A stretch of DNA of 64,000 nucleotides from Methanobrevibacter ruminantium (GCA_004553595.1 SFKZ01000011.1:62001-126000); one strand, 5' to 3'. Shown: positions 52,160 to 62,130, numbered from the stretch's first letter. Program-made: numbers and translations. The notes: a model not told the origin generated them from the letters alone.

Positions 52160-52573
52160 TCAAATAAGCTTAATGTTAACCTCCATAGATTCACCATTAG
52201 CCAAATCCTTAATCAAATCCCTATTTAAATCAATAGCTGCTTTGTTAGAATTAATCATTAAGGTTCTAGAGCACACAAATGTGCTTTTTCTGCAAACAAT
52301 ATCTGTTGGATGAGATAAGCTTAAATCGTGATGGCCAAATCCTTCTATGGTATCAGAGGCATTAGGAGTGTTTAATTCAACAATTATTTTTGTATCCTCA
52401 TTTGCCAGTTTTTCCTTAAATTCTTCTGGAAAATCCTCCATTGACTTATCAATATCCAATCCGATAATGCAATCTCCGGCAAGACTCAAATCCTTATCCT
52501 TTGTAATTTCAAATGTGGATTTATGCAAAGACAGTACGTTTTCATGACCCCTTGCCTTAATCTTAAAATTCAT
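52160..52573 (-). CDS. DUF371 family protein
   Basis: A 137-residue archaeal protein matching DUF371 as I know it: ARGHENVLSLHKSTFEITKD at residues 7-26, GDCIIGLDID near 33, GFGHHDLSLSHPTDIVCRKS near 77. It is soluble and beta-rich. The function is unknown. It is located directly upstream of tRNA-Leu on the same strand, with its own spacer. Confidence 0.85.
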   Translation of the reverse strand: MNFKIKARGHENVLSLHKSTFEITKDKDLSLAGDCIIGLDIDKSMEDFPEEFKEKLANEDTKIIVELNTPNASDTIEGFGHHDLSLSHPTDIVCRKSTFVCSRTLMINSNKAAIDLNRDLIKDLANGESMEVNIKLI

Positions 52574-52676
52574 AATAAGAGTTATGGTTATTATTTTATA
52601 AAAATATTTTTAAAAAACCAATTCCAAATAGATATATGATAAGAAAAGATGAAATTTTTCTAAAAGGAGTTTTAAA

Positions 52677-53615
52677 ATGATATTGAATACTGGCTTAAGA
52701 ACAGACATTCCCAGATTTTTCAGCGAATGGCTCTATAACAGAATAGATGATGGATTCGTTTATGTAAGAAGCCCATATGCAAAGAACCAAATCTATTCAT
52801 ATAAATTAGATCCAGCGTTAATTGATTGCATAATATTCTGCACTAAAAATCCACAACCAATGTTTGAAAATCTTGAAAAGATAGATAAGTTCAATCAGTA
52901 TTGGCATATAACAATCACCCCCTATGAAAAGGATTTAGAGCCAAATGTCCCACCAGTAGATGATGTTTTAGAAAGCTTCAAATACCTATCTAAAAAATTA
53001 GGAAAGGAAAATGTTACATTAAGGTATGATCCAATCTTCATCAATGAGAAATACACTTTGGAAAAGCACATTGAATCATTTGAAGATATGCTAAATTCAT
53101 TATCAGGTTATACAACTGAAGCAATAATAAGCTTTATTGATTTATATGAAAAAACAAAACGCAATTTTCCTAAAGCAAGAGAAGTAACTAAAGATGAAAG
53201 ATTAAAGATAGGGAAAGAATTTGCTCGAATAGGAAATGAAAATAACATAAGAATTAAAACATGCGTAGAAGGAACTGAATTAGACAAATTCGGCATAGAT
53301 TCAAGTGGTTGCATGACAAAAGAGGTGATTGAAAGAGCAATCAATAAAAACTTAAATATTTCTAAGCAAAAGGCAAGAAATGGAGAGTGCCATTGCCTTT
53401 TGAATAATGATATAGGGGAATACAACACATGCGATCATGGATGCCTATACTGCTATGCCAATTCAAATAAGAAATTGGTCAAAAGGAACTTGAAACTTCA
53501 TGATCCAAAATCTCCGATTCTGATAGGGAAAATAAAGGAAGATAACATCATCAAAGAGATGAGCCAAAAAAGTCATATCATAAATGACAGCACTAGACAA
53601 ACAAAATTATTCTAA
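52677..53615 (+). CDS. DUF1848 family protein with C-terminal CxxxCxxC
   Basis: A 312-residue protein of the DUF1848 type: TDIPRFFSEWLYNRI near residue 8, YVRSPYAKNQIYSY near 29, FCTKNPQPMFENL near 58 and YWHITITPYEKDLEPNVPP. The TIM-barrel-like body is followed by a C-terminal CHCLLNNDIGEYNTCDHGCLYCYAN. Its CDHGCLYC carries the spacing of a radical SAM cluster motif, which would be placed at the C-terminus instead of the N-terminus. Strong AGGAG precedes the ATG. It is followed by two small uncharacterised genes on the same strand. Confidence 0.83.
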   Translation: MILNTGLRTDIPRFFSEWLYNRIDDGFVYVRSPYAKNQIYSYKLDPALIDCIIFCTKNPQPMFENLEKIDKFNQYWHITITPYEKDLEPNVPPVDDVLESFKYLSKKLGKENVTLRYDPIFINEKYTLEKHIESFEDMLNSLSGYTTEAIISFIDLYEKTKRNFPKAREVTKDERLKIGKEFARIGNENNIRIKTCVEGTELDKFGIDSSGCMTKEVIERAINKNLNISKQKARNGECHCLLNNDIGEYNTCDHGCLYCYANSNKKLVKRNLKLHDPKSPILIGKIKEDNIIKEMSQKSHIINDSTRQTKLF

Positions 53616-53643
53616 AAATAAAAAAATCAATATGGGGATTATT

Positions 53644-53982
53644 ATGAATGAATACATTGCATATTGTGGATTGGATTGTGAGAGCTGTGAAGCTCGCATA
53701 GCAACAGTGAATGATGATAATGAACTACGTGAAAAAGTTTCAAAGCTTTGGAGCGAACTAAATGGAGTGGAAATAAGTCCAGAAATGATTAATTGTGTAG
53801 GGTGCAGGATTGATGGAGTGAAAACTCCATTCTGTGATTCAATTTGCCCTATAAGACAATGCGCTTCAGCAAGAAAATATGAAACATGCGCAGATTGCGT
53901 GGAACTTGATGAATGTGAAAAAGTTGGAATGATTCATAAAAACAATAGTGATGCACTAGAAAATTTAAAAAACCTAAAATAG
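53644..53982 (+). CDS. DUF3795 Cys-rich protein
   Basis: A 112-residue protein with about ten cysteines in the DUF3795 pattern: YCGLDCESCEARIAT at residues 5-19, NCVGCRIDG, FCDSICPIRQCA and ETCADCVELDEC. The cysteines suggest zinc or iron-sulfur binding. I start it at ATG 53644 with GGGGA upstream, in place of the longer frame that overlaps the DUF1848 gene. The function is unknown. Confidence 0.82.
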   Translation: MNEYIAYCGLDCESCEARIATVNDDNELREKVSKLWSELNGVEISPEMINCVGCRIDGVKTPFCDSICPIRQCASARKYETCADCVELDECEKVGMIHKNNSDALENLKNLK

Positions 53983-54082
53983 ATAACATTTACACATAAT
54001 AATTTATGCACAAAAACATTCAATTAATTTAATAAAAATAACGATTAATCATATTAAAAATAAAAACAAAAGTTGTTAAATT

Positions 54083-54541
54083 ATGAAAGGCACATACTGT
54101 TTAATCATATCTATGAGAAAAAGTGAGAAACTTGACATAGGACATCATCATCATGACTATAAATTTAGGAAAGGATACTATGTTTACATAGGTTCAGCCA
54201 TGAATTCACTTGTTGCAAGAATTAATAGGCATCTGTCTGATGACAAGAAACTTCATTGGCATATAGATTACCTACTTAAAAATGAAAGCAGTGAAATAAG
54301 GGATGTTCTCTTTAATGTATCTGATAAGAAGATTGAATGTGATTTGGCATCAACAATAGCTGAAGATGGTGATGAAGTTCCTAAATTCGGATGTTCTGAT
54401 TGCAATTGCAGTTCCCATTTAATCTATTTTAAAAGAAAAAGAGACGCCATGAATTCTGTAAAAAGTGCATATGAAAAGTTGGATATGACATATCATAATT
54501 TAAGCTATTTTAAAAAAGAGTTAATGAAAAATAAGAATTAA
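54083..54541 (+). CDS. DUF123 / GIY-YIG family protein
   Basis: A 152-residue protein. The first 100 residues fit the GIY-YIG-like DUF123 family: GTYCLIISMRKSEKLDIG, then YYVYIGSAMNSLVARINRHL near residue 34, then LHWHIDYLL near 61, and a Cys-rich GCSDCNCSSHLIYF near 107. The His and Tyr positions match GIY-YIG folds, but catalytic competence is uncertain. Some bacteria fuse this domain to endonuclease III. It is the third of three small plus-strand genes. Confidence 0.83.
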   Translation: MKGTYCLIISMRKSEKLDIGHHHHDYKFRKGYYVYIGSAMNSLVARINRHLSDDKKLHWHIDYLLKNESSEIRDVLFNVSDKKIECDLASTIAEDGDEVPKFGCSDCNCSSHLIYFKRKRDAMNSVKSAYEKLDMTYHNLSYFKKELMKNKN

Positions 54542-54589
54542 AATTAGTTAAAAATAAAAAATAATAAATAAAAAAAGAAAAGGGTTTAT

Positions 54590-55302
54590 TTATACTTGAG
54601 AGTATAATAAACCAATTGCTCTGTTATAGAAGAATGTTGCGTATACACCAAAGATACCTAACAATATTCCTCCGAGAATGTCATTTACTTGATATACTAA
54701 TGCAAAAATAAATGCAATGATAAATGCAATGACAAGTACTGCAATAATAGTTAAAAGAACTTTTAACATACCGATTTTAGGTATGTCACCAATAACTTCA
54801 TTGATGGATAAAACTGCTCCTAAACTATCATATTTAGCTAATCTGCATATTGCCATGAATTGAGCAAATGCAAAAACAATGTAGATAATTAATACAACTA
54901 ATACAGTTAAAATACCTCTACCTAAAAGAGTGTATAATAACCATGCAATAACTGCTGGGATAATATAGTAAACAAAACTAACAATGATTAATTTAATAGC
55001 ATTCAAGATTTGTCTGACAATATCAATGCCAGGACCGTCTTCTCTTCTTTCGATACCGTATTTAACAATATCCAAACCATATCCGGAAATTAACAATGTA
55101 CCAATGATCATTACTAATATTCCAATAAATCCAAATCCGCCAGCAGCAACATAATATTGCCTGTTACTTATGAAGCCATAGCAATGAGGCTTGCTCCACC
55201 TAAAATTCCAGTAACCATACCAATAATCACATAAATGATTAAAGATTTAACGTTATTTAAAGGATATACTAATGCATCCTTAATTATTTCACTTATTTCC
55301 AT
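54590..55302 (-). pseudogene. DUF4013-like membrane protein, frameshifted
   Basis: The gene starts at ATG 55302, with AGGTG nine bases upstream, and gives MEISEIIKDALVYPLNN and a first transmembrane helix (44 residues) before TAA at 55170-55168. The rest, six or so helices ending at 54590, is in another frame: 55111 is an internal Met, and the frame is open further upstream with YGFISNRQYYVAAGGFGFIG. The frames join around 55150-55175, so one base is missing or two extra. The joined protein (about 237 residues) fits DUF4013, a family of archaeal membrane proteins of unknown function. It may be a real pseudogene or a sequencing error. Confidence 0.7.
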
Positions 55303-55607
55303 TTTTTTTTAACACCTAAATTTAATAATATCTTTTAAAGACATTTGATTTTTATATAAGTAATAGTATTTAAATGTAAACCCTAAACCAGGAAAAGTAA
55401 CTGATAATTATATGATTTTGTAAAAAAAATAATCTGATTTAATATTATAGTTCATTCAATTCAATAAAATATTTAATAAAATAACAAAATCATAAATCTT
55501 TAAAATAATTAAAAAAATAGTTTTTTAATTGAAAAGATTAATAAAAAATATTTTAAATTAAAAAAAGTAATAAATAAAAAAAGTAATAAAAAAGAAAGAA
55601 TAAGGCA
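55303..55607. other. AT-rich intergenic region
   Basis: No gene is seen. AT-rich, with a TATA-like tract near 55345-55360 that may drive the DUF4013 gene (minus), and poly-A/T tracts beyond the end of cfbC. Confidence 0.35.
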
Positions 55608-56411
55608 TTAATCCAAGAATGACTTAAAGAAATTTTCAAAATCCTCATCTTCCATTGGCTCTGGAGTTGAGAAATTATCATTAATAAAAATATCGCTTGC
55701 TAATTTTCTATAAGCTTCTGCCTCATCTGAATCAGGAGCATATTCAACTACTGTTTTTGCATCCAATTCACTTCTTTGAATCAAGTTGCTTCTTCCTATG
55801 AATCCTATTACTTGAGTGTTGATTTTTTCAGCAAATGAACTGACAATCTCCTCTTCATTTTCAATTCCTTTGCAATTGCAAATGATTCCTCCAAGGTTAC
55901 CTTTTAGCTTCTTGATTCCTTTGGAAATGTTATTTGCAGCATATAAGGACATGTATTCACCAGAGGATACAATGAATACCTCATCAGCATAATCCTCTCT
56001 AAGAGGAACTGAAAATCCTCCACAGACAACATCACCTAAAACATCGTAAAGAATAACATCGAAATCCTCATCAAAGGCGTTTAGATTCTCTAAACGTTTC
56101 ATTGCAACAATAACTCCACGTCCTGCACATCCCACTCCAGGTTCAGGACCTCCGCTTTCAACACACTTGATTTGATTAAACCCTTCAAAGACCAAATCTG
56201 AAAGCTCTGGAGCCTTATTGTCCTTTAAGGTGTTTACAATTGTAGGTATCCTTTTACCGCATAAGGTTCTTGTAGTGTCAGATTTAGGATCACAACCTAT
56301 TACCATAACCTTCTTATCATCTTCACTATAAGCTGCTGCAATATTAGCTACTGTGGTACTTTTTCCAATACCACCTTTTCCATAAATAGCTATTTTCTTC
56401 TGTCTTTTCAT
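55608..56411 (-). CDS. cfbC: NifH-like reductase CfbC for coenzyme F430 synthesis
   Basis: A 267-residue NifH/BchL-type ATP-dependent iron protein: P-loop GKGGIGKST near residue 11, switch regions, and the two cysteines that hold the bridging [4Fe-4S] cluster, in GCAGRGV near 94 and VVCGGFS near 128. Methanogens without nitrogenase genes use such a protein (CfbC/NflH) with CfbD to reduce and cyclise Ni-sirohydrochlorin diamide on the way to F430. There are no nifDK genes in the window. A nitrogenase iron protein is the alternative. Confidence 0.8.
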   Translation of the reverse strand: MKRQKKIAIYGKGGIGKSTTVANIAAAYSEDDKKVMVIGCDPKSDTTRTLCGKRIPTIVNTLKDNKAPELSDLVFEGFNQIKCVESGGPEPGVGCAGRGVIVAMKRLENLNAFDEDFDVILYDVLGDVVCGGFSVPLREDYADEVFIVSSGEYMSLYAANNISKGIKKLKGNLGGIICNCKGIENEEEIVSSFAEKINTQVIGFIGRSNLIQRSELDAKTVVEYAPDSDEAEAYRKLASDIFINDNFSTPEPMEDEDFENFFKSFLD

Positions 56412-56460
56412 CCTTACACCAATAGTTTTAAAATAATCCGTAATTTAGTAAGTATAATAA

Positions 56461-57717
56461 TTATTCTCTAGGGATTAACTTATAAACAAAATCGCTTTCC
56501 CTTAATTTCTCATCAATTGCTATTGCTACATTTGAACCTTTTTCTGCCTTTTCAATAGCTTTTCCATCAATTTGCATAGAGTCGATTACATGAGTGATGG
56601 AACCTGTTGTTGGCCCTTGAACCATAATCTCATCACCAATAGCCAAATCATCCCATATCTTTAGCTCTGCAACTCTAATCTTATTATAATAATTCACTAC
56701 CTTCCCAATATCCTTCTTAATGAATTCTGATTGGTTGTTTTCACTGATTTCATAAGGAACATCGAAATAAAATCCAGTATCATAACCTCTATTGAATACC
56801 TTCATCAGCTCTTCCATCCATTTAGGATCATATTGATAGTTTTCCGGGTCTTCCTGATACAAGTCAATGGCTTCCCTATAGACCTTAACTGCAGTTGCAA
56901 CATAATCTGGAGACCTTGCTCTTCCTTCAATCTTGAATGAATCGATTCCCGATTCAATGAGTTCTGGAATATGTTCTATCAATGCCATATCCTTTGGAGA
57001 GAAGAAATTTGTCCTATATGAATCATCATAGGAATTTGATATAATGAATGACTCATCATCACAGTCTGAGAAATTGATTACATCATCATTCTCATCTTCC
57101 TCAAAGCTCAATTTCCATTCCTTTCTGCAAGGCTGGAGACAATCTCCACAATTAGCGCTTCTGCCATACAATCCATAGCTCAAGAAGCATCTGCCGGATA
57201 TTGCCATGCACATTGCACCATGAATGAAAACTTCAGTTTCGATTGAGGAATCGCTTTCCTTTAGCTTTCTAACAATATCCTTGATTTCATCTAAAGACAA
57301 TTCCCTTGATAGAATAGCCCTTTTAACACCTAATTTCTCCAATGCCTTCAATGCATAAAAATTAGTTGTGTTTTCCTGAACGCTCATATGGGCTTCAAGG
57401 TTATTTTCAATTGCCAAATCTATTAATGAAATGTCGGATAGAATGATTCCATCTGCACCATACTCCTTGATATAGGGTAATTGTCCCTTTAGCATTTCAA
57501 TGTCTTTGTCTTTCATTATGGTATTTGTGCAGACATATAGCTTAGCTCCATACTCCCTTGTCATTTCACTTGCCTTTTTAATGTCTTCGAGGGAAAAATT
57601 ACTTGCATTAACCCTCATATTCATATCTTCAAGGCCAATATAAACTGCATCTGCACCATTTTTAAGTGCACTGATTAATGAAATAAAATTTCCTGCAGGA
57701 GCTAACAATTCCACCAT
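56461..57717 (-). CDS. U32 family peptidase-like protein
   Basis: A 418-residue U32 protein: MVELLAPAGNFISLISALKNGADAVYIG at the start, then MSVQENTTNFYALK near residue 114, EVFIHGAMCMAISGRCFLS near 162 and the Cys cluster ANCGDCLQPCRKEW near 188, followed by SFKIEGRARSPDYV near 262. U32 members act in collagen-type peptide cleavage or, more often, in tRNA/rRNA hydroxylation with an iron-sulfur cluster. The exact role in archaea is open. The protein is a single-domain form with an added C-terminal beta region. Confidence 0.85.
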   Translation of the reverse strand: MVELLAPAGNFISLISALKNGADAVYIGLEDMNMRVNASNFSLEDIKKASEMTREYGAKLYVCTNTIMKDKDIEMLKGQLPYIKEYGADGIILSDISLIDLAIENNLEAHMSVQENTTNFYALKALEKLGVKRAILSRELSLDEIKDIVRKLKESDSSIETEVFIHGAMCMAISGRCFLSYGLYGRSANCGDCLQPCRKEWKLSFEEDENDDVINFSDCDDESFIISNSYDDSYRTNFFSPKDMALIEHIPELIESGIDSFKIEGRARSPDYVATAVKVYREAIDLYQEDPENYQYDPKWMEELMKVFNRGYDTGFYFDVPYEISENNQSEFIKKDIGKVVNYYNKIRVAELKIWDDLAIGDEIMVQGPTTGSITHVIDSMQIDGKAIEKAEKGSNVAIAIDEKLRESDFVYKLIPRE

Positions 57718-57812
57718 AAAAACAACTCATAAATAAATCAAACAAACTTCATAAAAATTAAATAAAAATAAAAATATAAAAATAGAATTTAAAAAATAAA
57801 AAAGATGAAAAT

Positions 57813-59255
57813 TTATTCATCTTCTTCAGCTGCATCTCTTAAAGGTTGATAATAATCATAGTAGGATTCCGCTTCTAAATCATCAGGAATCTCAGTAGGA
57901 TAATCCTCATTGATACAGCCTAAGCATAACTTGTCCCCATCAATGCCAATAGCTTCGATAAGAGATTCTATGCTGATATAACCTAAAGTTTCTGCACCTA
58001 ATTGTTTTCTGATATCATCGATTTCCAAATTAGCTGCAATCAATTCCTCTTTAGTAGCAAGAGCAACACCGTAGAAACATGGTGCAATTACAGGAGGGCA
58101 TCCAATCAACATATGCACCTCTTTAGCGCCTGCTGCCTTAAGGATTCTTACTAAGGACTCGGAAGTTGTACCTCTAACGATACTGTCATCGATTACAACA
58201 ACACTTTTTCCTTCAAGTTCATGTCTTAATGGGTTTAATTTAAGTCTTACAGCAATTTCACGCTCTTCTTGGGTTGGCATAATGAAAGTTCTTCCAACAT
58301 ACCTGTTCTTGATTAATCCTTCACCGTATGGAATTCCTGAAGCCCTTGCATATCCAATAGCTGCAGGGATTGATGAATCCGGAACAGGCAATACCAAATC
58401 TGCATCAATAGGGTATTCCTTATACAATGCTTCACCGATTCTAAGTCTTGTATTGTAAACGCTTCTCTCATCAATTACGCTATCCGGACGGGCAAAGTAA
58501 ACATATTCAAACATACAATGTGCCCTTTTGGAACCTTTTGCAGATGGCAATATATGGGAATTGATCTTATTGTCCTTAAAGTAAATCAATTCACCAGGCT
58601 CCAGATCACGAATAAGCCTTGCATCAATCACATCAAATGCGACAGTTTCAGATGCAACTACGAAATGATCATCGGTTTCACCTAAAACCAAAGGTTTCAT
58701 AGCCATAGGATCCCTTAAAACATACAATTCATCATTAATTAAAATAACCAAGGAATAGGAACCTATTAACCTTTGAGAAACTGTATCGATTACCTTAAGG
58801 AAATCCTTCTCGTTTTTAGCCTCTTCCTTAATCAAGTAACAAACAACTTCAGAATCAGTATCAGATTTGAATTCATAACCTTTCTTAATCAATTCATCTC
58901 TTAAGGCACCTGAATTAACAATATCACCATTATGAGCCATAGCGATGAATCCATCATCCAATTCAGTGAAGAATGGCTGTGAATTTTCTATTTTTGACTG
59001 GCCAGTAGTGGAATATCTTACATGCCCAATACCTACATTACCAGCTAAGCTCTTGATTAAAGAATTGTTAAAAACATCAGTTACTAAACCCATTCCACAA
59101 TAAAAGTTCAAACCATAATTGATGTTATGGGTAGCTATACCTGCAGATTCCTGTCCTCTATGCTGTAAAGCATATAAACCATAATAAATCAAGTGAGAAA
59201 CATCCTTAAGATTGTCTTTAGAATGTATTCCTACAATACCACACTTATCTTTCAA
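57813..59255 (-). CDS. purF: Amidophosphoribosyltransferase
   Basis: A 480-residue PurF. The N-terminal glutaminase begins with the nucleophile Cys in KDKCGIVGI (Cys at residue 4), with HRGQESAGIA, GHVRYSTTGQS and AHNGDIVN typical of Ntn hydrolases. The C-terminal phosphoribosyltransferase domain has VVVIDDSIVRGTTS near 350. It makes phosphoribosylamine, the first step of purine synthesis. The start codon is TTG at 59255, supported by GGAG eight bases upstream. A short propeptide before Cys4 has to be removed. Confidence 0.94.
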   Translation of the reverse strand: MKDKCGIVGIHSKDNLKDVSHLIYYGLYALQHRGQESAGIATHNINYGLNFYCGMGLVTDVFNNSLIKSLAGNVGIGHVRYSTTGQSKIENSQPFFTELDDGFIAMAHNGDIVNSGALRDELIKKGYEFKSDTDSEVVCYLIKEEAKNEKDFLKVIDTVSQRLIGSYSLVILINDELYVLRDPMAMKPLVLGETDDHFVVASETVAFDVIDARLIRDLEPGELIYFKDNKINSHILPSAKGSKRAHCMFEYVYFARPDSVIDERSVYNTRLRIGEALYKEYPIDADLVLPVPDSSIPAAIGYARASGIPYGEGLIKNRYVGRTFIMPTQEEREIAVRLKLNPLRHELEGKSVVVIDDSIVRGTTSESLVRILKAAGAKEVHMLIGCPPVIAPCFYGVALATKEELIAANLEIDDIRKQLGAETLGYISIESLIEAIGIDGDKLCLGCINEDYPTEIPDDLEAESYYDYYQPLRDAAEEDE

Positions 59256-59518
59256 TATTTAATCTCCTTACCCTATTAAGACATAAAATTTCTAATAATT
59301 TTAAATCATGAATATAATATTTTGAACTTAAAAAAATATTATATAATTATTTATAAATTTTCTAATATTTATAATAAATCTTTTTGAAAAAAATTTTAAA
59401 AAAATTAATAAAAAGTAGATGAGAGAATTTAAGAGAAAATAAAATAAAAAAAAGTGAAAAAATAGTGAAAAAAAATAAAATGATAGTTAAAAAAAAGAAA
59501 ATTAAAATAACCGATTAT

Positions 59519-60859
59519 TTAACCCCAAAGGTTTGAAAAAGCATTGTAAATTTCTTCTTCATCATCATCTACATTATCTTCATCATCATAATCATAATCT
59601 TCTTCTCTGTTGTTATAACTTGAATCTTCACTTGAGTCATCCTCTTCATCCTCAATTGACTTGAGAGACTTGAGATTAAAAACATTTATGTCCTCCTTTT
59701 TGGACTCATCCATGAAAGCATTGCTAAACAAATCATCATCAATAATAGACTCTTCAGAGGAATTATCTAAATCTGAATTTCCTTCAAATCTTTCATTATA
59801 GATAAAACCGTCATCCTTTGGAGCATTGAAAATGTCATTCTCCTCTATTGTCTCAAATCCAGATGTGGAAAATGAGGAGCTTGAACCGAACTCATCAATG
59901 TCATCGAACTTGAAATTGCTCTTGAAATTATTGTAATCCAAATCCTGCTTATTTGTATCATACAGGATAAATGCAGTCTTAATAATCTTCAACCAATCTA
60001 ATGCATCTTCCTTAGACTCTGCACAAATGGCTCCTTGACCTATCATAAGGTTTTTAGGACGGAAATTGTCTGTACTGATTAGAATAAACTTATAAACATC
60101 CTGAGACAAGTATTCTCCAAACAAGCCATACCACAATTCATTTAATGAATAGACTTCCAATGAGTTCTTGCTATGGATTCCCTCAAATCTTGACTTTAAA
60201 TCTGAAAAGTCTGACTTGATTTGATCCAATTGCCTTTGGAGTATTTTTACTTCCTCCAATGCCTTTTCATTTTTCTCTCTCAATGATTTGGATTCTTTAA
60301 CTAAAAGGTCATTTTCTCTAGTTATCTTATCATATTTCAATGATTCCTCTTCGAAATCTTTTTTAAGTTCAGAATACTTTCTTTTTGAATCATTGATTGA
60401 AGATAGATTGGAAATGCTGTATAATCCTCCACGAATAATTGAATTTGCTATTTCATCCTCCATGAGATTATCATCATAATCATCATAATCATAGCCATTC
60501 AATTCATCAAGTGAAGGAAGTTTCAAGTATTCAATGTAATTAAACTCATTCTTCAAGGATTTCTTGAAGTTTTGATATAACTTATGGCTTTCTGCATTGT
60601 TTTCAGATGCGATTAAAACCAAATCTGCACCAATTACAGTATTTTTAGCTATTTCAATGTCTTTTGTTGGAATTATGGAAGAGATGTTCACATTAAAATT
60701 AGATAAGTCAAAATTGCTTACAGCCTTGGAAAGGAATTCCAAATAATCCAAATTGGTTAGGATTATCCTAACATCAACCAATTCCCCTGCATTTAATTCA
60801 TTTGAGTAAGTATCTCCAAAATCCTTAAATCCATAATCGTTTTCTTCAAAATTATCCAT
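59519..60859 (-). CDS. Acidic coiled-coil protein, unknown
   Basis: A 446-residue soluble protein in four parts: an N-terminal alpha/beta-like domain (residues 25-110, VDVRIILTNLDYLEFL, with ADLVLIASENN), a coiled coil (about 150-225), a short folded domain (about 230-310, VYSLNELWYGLFG, then YKFILISTDNFRPKNLMIGQG), and a very acidic tail with Asp/Glu/Ser runs to the end. No known family is recognised. The N-terminal domain looks receiver-like in layout, but no phosphoacceptor set can be confirmed. It is followed by purF and preceded by galE. Confidence 0.72.
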   Translation of the reverse strand: MDNFEENDYGFKDFGDTYSNELNAGELVDVRIILTNLDYLEFLSKAVSNFDLSNFNVNISSIIPTKDIEIAKNTVIGADLVLIASENNAESHKLYQNFKKSLKNEFNYIEYLKLPSLDELNGYDYDDYDDNLMEDEIANSIIRGGLYSISNLSSINDSKRKYSELKKDFEEESLKYDKITRENDLLVKESKSLREKNEKALEEVKILQRQLDQIKSDFSDLKSRFEGIHSKNSLEVYSLNELWYGLFGEYLSQDVYKFILISTDNFRPKNLMIGQGAICAESKEDALDWLKIIKTAFILYDTNKQDLDYNNFKSNFKFDDIDEFGSSSSFSTSGFETIEENDIFNAPKDDGFIYNERFEGNSDLDNSSEESIIDDDLFSNAFMDESKKEDINVFNLKSLKSIEDEEDDSSEDSSYNNREEDYDYDDEDNVDDDEEEIYNAFSNLWG

Positions 60860-60922
60860 TTTAACACTCCTCTTTTAAAAGAAAATCGCTAAATCTAACT
60901 ATTGTTTTCCAAATCACAATTC

Positions 60923-61897
60923 TTAAACATGAATCTTCTTATGCCAATTCCAAGCAGATTCGACAATGTCTTCCAATTCAGTAATTTGCGGTTTCCATCC
61001 TAAAATCTCTTCAGCCTTTTTGGAATCAGCTATTAGGATATCAGGATCACCTGGACGTCTTCCTTCAATCTTTACATCAAAGTCAATTCCAGTGACCTTT
61101 TTGCAAGTGTCAACAACTTCCTTAACAGAAAATCCATTGCCATTTCCCAAATTGAAAATATTGCTGTCATTGAAAGGTTCCTCCAAATACTGCAATGCTT
61201 TCAGATGGGCATCAGCCAAGTCATTTACATGAATATAATCCCTGATGCAAGTGCCATCAGGAGTGCTGTAATCATCACCAAAGATTGAAATGCTGTCTCT
61301 TCTTCCAAGAGCCGCATCCAATACCAAAGGAATTAGATGGGATTCTGGGTCATGGCCTTCACCAATCTCACAATCCAAGTCTGCACCTGCTGCATTGAAA
61401 TATCTTAGTGAAACATATTTCAAGCCACCAAAATCAGACTCATCCTTCAAGAGGTTTTCAACCATTAGTTTTGATTCTCCATAAGGGTTGATTGGCTTCA
61501 ATTCACTATCCTCATTGATAGGAATGGATTTTGGAATGCCATATAATGCAGCTGTTGATGAAAAGATAAATTTTCTCACTCTGAATTCCTTCATGATCTT
61601 AAGCAAATTCAAGGTGTTTTCATAATTGTTCTTGAAATACTTTTCAGGTTCCTCAACAGATTCCTCTACAGATGAAAATGCTGCAAAGTGCATTACTGCC
61701 CCAATATCATTGTCTTGAAAGATTTCCCTTACTTTCTCACTATCGCTTAAATCTGCATTTACAAAATCTCCCCATTTTACTGCAGACTTATGGCCTTTGG
61801 ATAGGTTATCCAGAACTATTGTTTCATAACCGGAATTATTAAGCAATTTATTGACATGGGCGCCTATATATCCCGCTCCACCAGTAATTAATATCAT
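60923..61897 (-). CDS. galE: UDP-glucose 4-epimerase
   Basis: A 324-residue classical GalE: GGAGYIGAHVNKLL at residues 6-19, LDNLSKGHKSAV near 33, MHFAAFSSVEES near 70, the SSTAALYG Ser cluster near 114, and YGESK with the catalytic Tyr/Lys near 140. RYFNAAGAD, DGTCIRDYIHV and RRPGDPD complete the GalE pattern. It interconverts UDP-glucose and UDP-galactose for surface glycans, using UDP-glucose from the galU product encoded at 50911-51756. It is the clearest GalE in this window; the plus-strand paralogue at 10654 is less specific. Confidence 0.9.
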   Translation of the reverse strand: MILITGGAGYIGAHVNKLLNNSGYETIVLDNLSKGHKSAVKWGDFVNADLSDSEKVREIFQDNDIGAVMHFAAFSSVEESVEEPEKYFKNNYENTLNLLKIMKEFRVRKFIFSSTAALYGIPKSIPINEDSELKPINPYGESKLMVENLLKDESDFGGLKYVSLRYFNAAGADLDCEIGEGHDPESHLIPLVLDAALGRRDSISIFGDDYSTPDGTCIRDYIHVNDLADAHLKALQYLEEPFNDSNIFNLGNGNGFSVKEVVDTCKKVTGIDFDVKIEGRRPGDPDILIADSKKAEEILGWKPQITELEDIVESAWNWHKKIHV

Positions 61898-62130
61898 ATT
61901 ATCACAAATAGCTAATTATTGATTTAATAAAATACTTTCCTTTATTAAATTTTAAAAATATTTGATTTTTAATCTATGTTTAAAATATATATTAATATTT
62001 ACTTTATTTTAATGAATATATAACTTTTTACATTATTTTAATGAAAATAAAGCGAAATTATTAGAAAAAGAGTGATATGAGATTATAAAAATTATTAAAA
62101 AAATTAAAAAAAGAAAAATAGTCAGATTCT
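61898..62130. other. AT-rich intergenic region upstream of galE
   Basis: No gene is seen in 233 bases. Minus-strand TATA-like tract near 61985-62000 could be the galE promoter. The right side runs into the terminator hairpins of the lipid reductase gene. Confidence 0.35.

Noticed and set aside
55608..56411. Nitrogenase iron protein (NifH)
   Set aside because: No nifDK or nitrogen-regulatory genes in the window; shorter, with features of the F430-pathway reductase.
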